NCBI GenBank assembly: GCA_028565635.1
Contig: JAOXYB010026956.1
Location: 39,263-50,862, forward strand
Source: Phoronis ovalis
Taxonomy: Eukaryota > Phoronida > Phoronidae
Length of the DNA stretch: 11,600 nucleotides
Reading direction: 5' to 3'
Both the position numbers and the translations under genes were made by a program. The notes beneath the pieces were generated by a model. The model was not told the DNA's origin. It did no database searches and was given only the letters and a program-made list of their open reading frames with translations. This document shows positions 1 through 9,900 of the stretch, piece by piece (the first letter of the stretch is position 1; the number at the start of each line of letters is the position of its first letter).

Positions 1-708
1 ACAACTTCCTCAAAGTACAAAAGCATTTAGAGAATGTGCCTACAGCTTTGTCTATTGAATGAAATCAACACAGATTAGGAAAACTGACTTCAATTTTTCT
101 TATAAAAACTGTTTACAGAACACACATTCCAAGATATGACCATAGAGTAACAATTCTTTTAAAGTTGAAAGAACCAAGTAACCTACGGAACAGACAACTG
201 GATTTACTGAACATTTGATGAGTTGCCAACTATGTACTATATGTTTTTTGGTCAAGAACTTATTGGTTGGGGGATTTATATTAGCACTGTGATTTTGGAG
301 TTGATGAACTAACACCTAATATCACAGACTGAACATTTTGTAGTATATAAATGTAAAATTGGCGGGTTAAAAAAAATAGTAAAAAGCATTTCACTTTAAT
401 TTGTATGGATAATCTACTTCTGAATAGTTTCTTTAAAACTTTAATATAAAGGTACAGCATAATTTTTTAATATACTTGGGTAACTACAAAATTTATACTG
501 TGTCTACTAATGAAAGGAGAAAATGGACAAAGAGATTAACGTCTTCTGAAGCATAGTAGCTTCATACGTAATCAAAATGCGCCTCTATTAAAAGATTATA
601 AAACACTACATTTCAATAAGCAGTTTACTAATAGCTAGTTCAATGCGTGAAAACAGAAATTATTTTATAAAAGTAACATCATGATGGGTTCAGTTACATT
701 TTACTCAC
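1..708 (-). other. Intron after E18 (incomplete)
   Basis: This is AT-rich intron opening with donor GTGAGT at 703-708 on the minus strand. No continuation of EGF G (a phase 2 acceptor followed by the third cysteine) was found on this strand. The one moderate open frame (100-315, minus) has scattered cysteines without EGF spacing and no supporting splice sites. A purine run (ggcgggttaaaaaaaat) near 361 is unremarkable. Confidence 0.7.
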
Positions 709-994
709 CCATTTCCACTACAGCGATTTCCACTACATTCGTTGATATCAACCTCGCAAAAACGTCCAGTGTAGCCTGGGAAACAACGGCAATGGTAATC
801 TCCGATACCATCAACACATGTACTACCATGTTGACAATGGTGACCTTGACATTCATCAATATTGTTCTCGCACACGTGCCCTTCAAAACCATTCTGACAG
901 TGACAGAAGTAAGCACCTTGATCGTCGATACAGGTAGAATTGTTTGTACAGTAATTGAGTCTGCACTGATGTTGGTTAGTTTGGCAATGATGTC
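709..994 (-). CDS. Exon E18: end of EGF D, EGF E and F, start of EGF G
   Basis: Acceptor TTATTACAG, donor GTGAGT, phase 1 in and phase 2 out, 286 bases. It starts GHHC (end of EGF D). EGF E is [13 protein letters not shown], then [12 protein letters not shown] and GFEGHVC, with sequon N-S-T, O-fucose and Asx-hydroxylation consensus. EGF F is [16 protein letters not shown], then [12 protein letters not shown] and GYTGRFC, also with both consensus sites. EGF G begins [13 protein letters not shown] and is cut between its second and third cysteines. The next exon lies to the left of the window; a matching exon was searched for in 1-700 and not found. Confidence 0.93.
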
Positions 995-3900
995 CTGTAA
1001 TAATGAATAATAAAATATAACTAAGATCATTAAAACTAATGCACCGTTGCTATGTTTACTATTATATACCCCCTCGTTTGTTCTGTGTCATGAGATGCAT
1101 GTCATTTTAATTTGTGGTTCATTATAATTCCCATATTTTGTTAAACATGTTTTTAAGCACCATATTTAGTGCCAGACAATACACCTCATTCTGGAGGTAG
1201 AGGTTGCCACGAAACACTTATTCAAATATTTACTGCCAGTGAGGGAACAGATCGCATTTTTTTGTAACTTTCAACTCCTCGATAGAACTAATTCATCACA
1301 AAAGGCGATATACTGAGATGATTATAAAAAAAGAACAATCAAGGTTCAAATTTCTATTCTGTCCACAGCTGACTACAGTATTCTTGGTTATATTGTTTGT
1401 GTAATGATTATGGCTTATTCTGCTGTGATCCAAGAAAAAAGCATTATTTCATACATACCTTCCCACCCATCTTTGCAGTAACACGTATACGAGTTAATAC
1501 CATCAACACACAGACCACCATTGTGGCAAATAACACCTGCACAATCGTTTACATTGACTTCACAATTTTTGCCAGTATAACCTACCAGGCAGCTACATAT
1601 ATGCTCTCCAATGTGATTGGAACATGTAGCACCATTACGACAGGGATGATTGTCTTGGAGACATTCATCAATGTCATCTTCACAATTGTCACCTGAAAAA
1701 GGCAGATTCAGAAAAGTTGTTAACACAAAAATATATATATATATAGTATACTCAAATAAATTACACAATTATGTAAGGCATAGCAAAGTAATGAACAAGT
1801 AATAAATATGTTTGAATGTGTAATTATAATCCAACCAGCATATGGTGTTAAGTCCCTAGAACTTGAATCCCATTAGCAGGAAGTATAACTGAAGCACCCA
1901 AGAGTTTCTTAATCTAAAGAAAGCACTGAAAAATGAATGTGCCACGTAGTGCTAGTATTAATAAGGGGACAGGACTCTCGATTGGATCATATCATGCATC
2001 ACTCATTAGCTATCCCTCAGTTAGCTGCCAACAAAAAATGTTCTCTGTTCTGGAAACAGTCATCTTATTGGAAAATATTTCAGTCATGTACTGACATTGA
2101 TATATTTACTTAGATAAACAATTTATGTAAGAAAAACCTGTGCAGGACATTAGACTAAACGGCCGCACTTCCACACCAACCTTCATAGCCATCTTCACAA
2201 TGGCAGTGATAGTCATCACTGTCATCTTCACATTCTCCACCATGCTCGCATGGGTTAGAAGCACATTCATCAATATTTGTTTGACAATGATCACCGTTGA
2301 AACCTGGCTGACAACAACACTGGTAGGCAGTCGGGTGACCAACAGCAATACAAGTGCCCTCTGGTGAGAAAACAAAGAGAAAATGTACAATTATATAAAC
2401 TGAGAAGTGATTTTACTGAAATCCTAAAGTAGTAATTGTTACAAATAAGGCACCAATTCTACAGTTCCTCCTTTTTCTACAATGTTACGATGCTACATTC
2501 AATTTAAATTTAAATTCTACAAGTTCAATTCGAGCTAAATCTGTAATATATAATGACAAGTATGTGTAGTCACAAATTGACAACAATTAAGAGTTCACTA
2601 ATGTTGTGTATTGCATAGTGTACATTCTTATTTCACTCAACCAATATTAGGTCTAACATTGTTAAGTTTCAAGATATCTCCTGCAAGATTGACACTTGAC
2701 TGATCAGCGTAATAAAACAGTTGCTTTAGATTCATTTGTTAGTATGTTATAATTAATGTCTGCATTATATTAATATATCGTCGAGTATTTCTGTCATTAG
2801 GATCCAACATTGATGAAATAAGTCCCCAGGTCAAAGGTCACAACCAAGACCCAACCACTTACCATTATGACAAGCCGTAGAGTTACACATATGATCCATG
2901 TCCAAAACAAAGTCATCTATTCCAATATATGGTGCAGTTGTTCTTCTCAAAGCCTTAGCTTCAATGACAAGCTGGAAGTCCATGCAGTTTGATGCATAGA
3001 CATATTGAACTTTATTCCAGTCATTTGGTGTTGCAGTGCTTGTAGACCATAAAACACGTTCTGTAGGATTAGTCTGCCGTCTTACACGTGTATCATCGTG
3101 ATGCTCCTTTAGTCTAAAAAAAATTGAAAACTGTTTATTGTCAATATAGCCATCATAAGTAATAATATCCTTAAGCAGTATTTAATTAGCTTAATTTTGT
3201 TTTCTTAAACCTATATACAGCAGGCATTACTAATAGCAATGTAATATATTTAATTTGTTTTACACTTATAATAGTCAAAGATATTAACTAGTATATAGTA
3301 TATTTTGATACCCATATAATTAAATCTGTTAGCTATATAACATTATATTTAACTTGTTGACACTAATAACCAAAGCTATTAGTTAAATGTTATTAGGCTT
3401 TCATAAAATAACACAAAACAAGAAAATATTGTTAGTTGTTGCCAAATCAGAAATGAACCACAACTAAATAACACGGATTGATATGAAATAATTACTGATC
3501 TGTCAGATATGAAAGAGGCTGTTGTTTAATACATGACTAACCCATAAAACAGAAGGTACTGTTAGTATCAAATTCTTAGTAGATCGAAATGGCTGGGGAA
3601 AAGGAGGGACATTCAGTAAAGGACACTGCCAATCAAGTCACAGTTTATCATTATGATAGGTTCAGAATACAATGCTGCCAATGCGAACAATTTTACTCAC
3701 AATAAGTCAAGGAAGTTAATTTTAAACTTTCACAGTATCATGCTTGAAGCTGGTTACTGGTACAAGCATATATGCTTTATGTATAAAGCCATGCATGCTT
3801 GATATGTTACTGACAACTATCTGTACAATATAAAAATCATACTCTGATACTATAAAAATTACTAGTAGTGACATACTGTATCATAGTACTTACTTGATAG

Positions 3901-6900
3901 ACAATTCAAAATCATCGTTTCCCCGCAAGTGGTAATAGAAGTGAACAGCTAAAGACATTGGTCCATGGAATATAGGACTAACCGCCCTTGCACCGTCTCC
4001 AGCTTGGGTTGTGGCTCCGTGGCCATTCATATCCAAGAAATAACCTGAAACAGGGACATGACATTTTACAGTAAACATTGATATGCAATTCTGCTGCAAG
4101 ATAGTGCTTATACACCTTGTCCTTTGTTTGTAATATTATATTGTATCTATAAAAGCAGCTAGGCAAGATATATTCTCAGTGCTAGATAAACATATTATAT
4201 AAATACACAAATTTGGTGTTTCATTATACTGTTATGTTTAGATGATTAAAACGTGGCCTTTAACATGTTATGTCTACGTTCACAACTATGACACTAATGT
4301 TGAGTCAGGAATTAGGAACAGTGTATTCCTTTACCATAAAATACAACCATACAAAATAGCCCACAATAATCATCAATCATATTTTTATAAAAAAAGCTAC
4401 GCTTACCTTTTGTGGACCCAGGTTTGGTATGATCATACAAGGGACCCTCAAAGCCAGAAGTAGGTTGTCCAAGCTGGGACTGAGACTGTCGGGATAGGGT
4501 GCCAGTGTTTCGTACCCAATGGAAGCGGGTATTTGTGGCATCTGACCAATCACATTTGGTCAAATCCATGTCACAAGTTCCTAAAATTACGAGAGTGGAA
4601 ATAAGCGAAATTGTTGTTCAGACAAACACTTGTTGCAGCTTTGGTTTCAAAATAATTTAATATTAGCGGGAAATCACATGGAACTATGTTACATCATCAT
4701 ACACCATTCAATGATTTTACATTCATTGATAGAAAATAATATGTAAAGTTTTTCTATAGCTATCATTTCAAAGGTATAGTTAATATTAGAAATTTTCGTT
4801 TTTAGCAGAATCTCTCGGTTAACAGAAATATTCACCGTAACAAGTTATCCCATCACCACTCATCCCTGTGGGACAAAGACCACACGTGTGCGCATATACA
4901 TCTCCTGGAGGGACCAAATCATAAAATGCTATATCAAAGCATTCAACACCAGCAAAGCAAGAGCTACGTTCACAACCATTAATTTCTGCAAAATAAAGTT
5001 GTTAATTTTTGGTCAAGATGCCAAAAATATATACATTATAAAAGTTATTGTTGAAGAGAGAAAACAGCACTGTCCATCTAGTTAAATGTAGTAACAAGTG
5101 ATTTATTGTCTACATGTTGTACAAGATACACAACAAAAGAGCTGGAGTTACTTCCAGATCGAATCTGAAAACCAAGACCATTCAAAGACAATATTAAGGA
5201 ACGGAGATACCACTTGAAAATGTGTATCTTGTACAATACACCGGGATCCTGCTTTAAATTTTCATTAGGGTATAATGACAATAAAGTGTAGCATACATAA
5301 GCAGATTTCTTTATTTTTGCAAACTAACAATACTTTACATTCTATTTGTTTCAAGTGGCAGTACGGCACATCTCTTGAGGACAATTTTTTAATTACTTAC
5401 CAATGCAACCGTTTGGTCCTATGCCATCACCAGTTGTGCCATTTGGACATTGAAGACAGGACACTTCATAACCAGTATCTAAGTTAGGATAGTTCCCAGG
5501 GACATCGTTACAGTAGTGCTGACCTGTGATTGGGTGAACATAACATTTGGGTGGATCTACTGCACAACCATTTTTCTCTGAAAATTTCAACAAATTACCG
5601 CATATCATTGAAAGTACTACCAGTGTTTGTAGCGCGCATCAGATATAAAAAAGTATTGAGATATTGACTGCCATGTCAAAATTTAATTCTTTTGCTTATT
5701 ACCTATGAATACTGATACCAAACAGTCAGCGTACAGAAAAATTGTGTTGCACACAACAGGATGTAACAACTGCATTATAAATTCAATATCACCACAACAA
5801 GAAAGTCTACTTTTCTTACAGCCTCATCTGTTGGACTGGTAATTAAATAAAGTGCTTCTAAATATACTGCTATTTAATGTCAAAAGATTTTCTGGACACA
5901 ATTCTACCATTTATGACTCTCTAAGATTTTAGGGACAAAAGTAACTTTTTCTTATAACTATAGCTGTTATTTTGATTTTAGGCTAGACCTTAAATCACCT
6001 ACAAATTTAGTTCTCTGCAACAAATTAAAATTTTGAGATTCTGCATTATTTCTGCATGAAAGGCAGTTTCAGGCATCTTTTATGGCCCTTACAATTATAT
6101 CTGTGTAATTAATGTAGTTGTGAAAATGCTCTAACACTCTTCCCACAACTCAATTGTATTTTCATATACCTGCAAAGTGCTACACTGCATTTGCTCAGCA
6201 GGTCTTATTGGTTCAATATTTTCATAGTTTTGCTGATCCTTTAGCATATTCTTACCTATACATTGCACAATGGGTCTAGCATTTGTTTCTGTTAATTTAT
6301 TTTCATAAACTGCCACATCACCACCAGTGAAGCCAATACTACAGGTGCCACAGTAGGCTAATGGTACCTGATCTGAACGAAGCTCTTGCGATGGTGGGGA
6401 CGCATCAGTACAAGGACTATTAATACTACAGACTCCCGTGTTACAACCATTCTTGTCTGTAGAAAGAAAGACATTTATTTCAAATAATCACAGGACAATA
6501 AAGGAAATGTCAAAACAGTAAATTGAAATTTATGAAAATGGAATGCATCTTAATATGTGGGTATAATGCTAAGTTTGAAAGACAAATTGTCGATACTGCA
6601 ATCATTCTGCCCAGAAAAACAATTCCTTATTTGTTTTACTTAAATCGGGCGTTTAACCACATACTAGTTCAAAGTATGTTGTTATCATTAGTTTAGTAGC
6701 ATATAATTTATACATGTTTGCTGCTTCTTTTAAAAAGAATATGGTTTAGTGCTGGAATGTTACCGTGAAGACGAGTGTTTGTACATACTGTAACAGTTGT
6801 ATCCATCTCCCTCATAGCCTGGCCAGCAGTAGCAGCTAGCAGTAGTTGAAGGAGGGGCTTGATCATAGCAATTAGCATAATGACTGCATGGATGGGGATA

Positions 6901-9900
6901 ATCAGGATTTGAGCAATAGTTAATGTCTACAAAAACAAGTTTTAACTGGTTAACAATAAATTAAATGCATATTTGGTAATGACACTTTACTAAAGTAGTA
7001 TTTATACTGCAGACAATACAGATAGATCCCAGCAAGTTTAACAAAGACACACCTCAATATAATATCTTTATATCTTAAGTAGGATTATTATATTCAGTTA
7101 ACCATGTCTTCATTTGCTAAGTTTGACTTTTTTGTTAGCTGCCATCTTTTTTTCAGACTTTGGTATCACATTATATTTTGTGCCTTGGTTGGTGATGTCA
7201 CTTTCATATAAAAAAAAATTAACTACATGTGACACCATAAACAAAAAGATACATTACAATGTAGAACATGACAGCAAGTAGGCCATTGCTGAAAAACTCA
7301 ACATACCTTGACATCCATTGGGTCCAAAGCCATTGCCATACATTCCAGCTGAACACGAGCAATATACCTTATCATGAGCATCATTGGTAGTTAACTGGTT
7401 AAATAGAACATCTTGGCATGATGCAAATCCGAATTGGGTATTGTAATAACAAGGATTGTTCGTTCGACAGAGATCAATTTCTGAAAAATTAAGTAAATGC
7501 AAATACCACTAGTTTGCATTGCAGGTAGCATGAAATTATGGATTGAAGTTATAAGATCATCTCATTATGAATAAATCACAAAAAGTTATGAAATCGCATT
7601 CATACATTATACAATAGTTATATATATTACACAAAAAAACATCCATGTAAAAATAATTATCGTTAAATGTAACTTACAGTCAACTAATAAATTTAAGGTA
7701 TGTCTACTTATATGTATGGTATATTATTCAGACCTGACTGATAACTAACAGTGTATTCTATCAGTCACACATGTCACCCTTATGTCATATTAATATACTA
7801 TTATTATTCATAATATCTGGACCTGTTCTTGATGCAAGTTTCCCAATTTCACCACTAGGGGGACAAGTAGGTTACATCACCATTCAATACGTCAATGTAA
7901 CAATAAAATATTCTTATGAAAAATTAGATAATTTCATTACCTTGTACGGTATCTACAGTGACAAATATTTTCTATAAATTTGGACAATATAAATGAAGTA
8001 ATATTTAGTAAATAAGTGAAGCAATTTTTTTTTTTGAAGAAAAAACTGAGTTGTTCTTCAAAGCCTCAAATTTTGTAATACATGTCGAAAATATGAAGAT
8101 TTGTTATGTTTGTAGCCAATTTTAAAAACTTACCGACACATCCAACTGGTCCTTGGCCATTTCCCACAGTTCCCCGAGGACAAGGAGCACAAGAGTACTC
8201 ATGACCTGTCGATGATGGATTATCGACAATCAGTGGATGGTCATAAGGTAAATCAGTACAAAATGTCCAGCATAGATTTGGGGAACAGCCATTGGTTTCT
8301 AAGCAACAACATGTAATGTTAGGACACACGTTTGTATTGTAGACTAACAAGATATTGATGTGCACTAAATATTTGACTTTGTTATGTGTTCATGGAATTC
8401 GAAATCAAGTTACTCTCTTAGAACAATTAAGGCAATAATTTTGCAACGGGTCAAATTTTGGATATGCAGCTAAGGCAGCCATTACAATAATATGATGATT
8501 AAAAGTTTTACCAAGGCATCCAAAAGGTCCCGAACCATCTCCGTTCATTGTCATCCCCTTGGGGCATGAGCAATACTTTGTAACAGGAAACTGAGAATAG
8601 GGGGCATCAGTACACCTATCAGTGAAGAAGCAATTGTTGTTTGCGCAGCCATCAATATCTGAAACACAAAAGAGAATAAAGAATTACAACATTAATAGAC
8701 ATCAGCTTTTTACTCACTTTGTGCTGAATGTGGAAACAGTGGACTTGAAAGTAGACATTTTTTTCCCCGTCCATTCTTTATCACATGAATATGCTAAGAT
8801 ATTGTACTTCATCTAGTAATTTCTTTTTTTGTTTAATTCTGTATTTCCATAGTGCTTATATATCTCCTTTATTACCTTAAATTACTTAACACTGGTACTT
8901 GTAATTTCCAAACTACATTGTATTCTTACAAGACTAAAGTACTGTATAATTATGCTATAAACTATGAAATTATATTTATTAGTACATAAAACAAGATAAA
9001 ACCGTAAAAATTACATGACACCTGGATATTTTGACTACAGTGCCATGCCACCACGGTATACATTACAATAGTACAATATTCATTAAATGATTTCCGCTGG
9101 GATTATCAGAAGCAGCACCTCATCATCATTCAGGTACTTACCGACACACTCGGTGTTTCCCGATCCTCTACCTACAGTTCCTGGCGGACAAATACATGTA
9201 AACCCATTGTCTGGGGCAACCTTGTCTTCACAACGAAGTGCTTTAATATCACATGGATTAAGGTTGCAGGAGTTTATATCTGAAATGTTGAAAATTAAAG
9301 ACAGCCATGATAATGTCATAAGATTTTAATAAATCTATTACTTAAATTCCAATTTAAAACAGCTTGTAAACTTTTGACAAGTTTCATACCATCACCCTAT
9401 AAGAAATTCCAAACTTTCACCAGTTACGTGAATAAGGTAAAGAACTTGTACAGGCAACACGACAAGATAGATAGTACCTAGTTGCAATTGCATTGACACT
9501 AATATGACATTTTGACATGATATTTAAATGGTGATGGCAAGAGATTTAGGGAAGCTACCATCTGTCCATATGAACCTTACTAACCTGTGCATCCAATCAG
9601 TCCAATACCATCACCAAACATGCCATCAGGGCATGATCCACAGTGATATTCATCACCGTTGATAAGCCCTGCGTCACCTTCCTTGAGATCCGTACACTCA
9701 CTGAACAGACTGGGGTTAGTAGGATGCCGATAACAAGGACTGTATTCAAGGCACGGGTTGATTTCTGGAATAAAGCAGGAACATCAGAAAAAACGAGCAT
9801 TTTGTGTTCAATGGAGACATCAAATATGGTAGATTTGCATCAAAATATTTTATTTGATATCATTTCTTTTTAATTCATTTTTTTACATACTAATGAGAAT

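Larger units (their letters stand above)
3114..3893 (-). other. Intron E14/E15, 780 bases, longest in the window
   Basis: GTAAGT donor and an eight-T acceptor tract. It holds a diverged ~48-base direct repeat (near 3243 and 3341) and an imperfect hairpin at 3763-3801. Length and internal structure could reflect an old mobile-element relic, but no terminal repeats or target duplications were identified. Confidence 0.75.

Noticed and set aside
100-315. 71-codon minus-strand frame that might be the next exon
   Set aside because: No phase 2 acceptor leads into a continuation of EGF G. The cysteines lack EGF spacing.
681-1010. 109-codon open frame on the plus strand
   Set aside because: It is antisense to exon E18. 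It is rich in T, I and V because it is the complement of a cysteine-rich EGF exon, and it has no independent signal.
701-1030. 109-codon minus-strand open frame in another phase
   Set aside because: It overlaps E18 in the wrong frame. The correct frame gives EGF modules with matching splice phase.
1397-1696. 99-codon open frame on the plus strand
   Set aside because: It is antisense to exon E17, with the same composition artefact.
2106-2390. Overlapping frames on both strands around E16
   Set aside because: They are shadows of E16. Only the phase 1 frame on the minus strand keeps the EGF cysteine pattern.
7771-7977. 68-codon plus-strand frame with a hydrophobic, signal-like start
   Set aside because: It lies inside an AT-rich intron. 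It has no domain pattern, splice evidence or nearby promoter, and a frame of this length is expected by chance.
9087-9329. 80-codon plus-strand frame
   Set aside because: It is antisense to exon E5 and its flanks.
9597-9800. 67-codon minus-strand frame across E4
   Set aside because: Wrong phase. The E4 frame with six cysteines joins both neighbours in frame.
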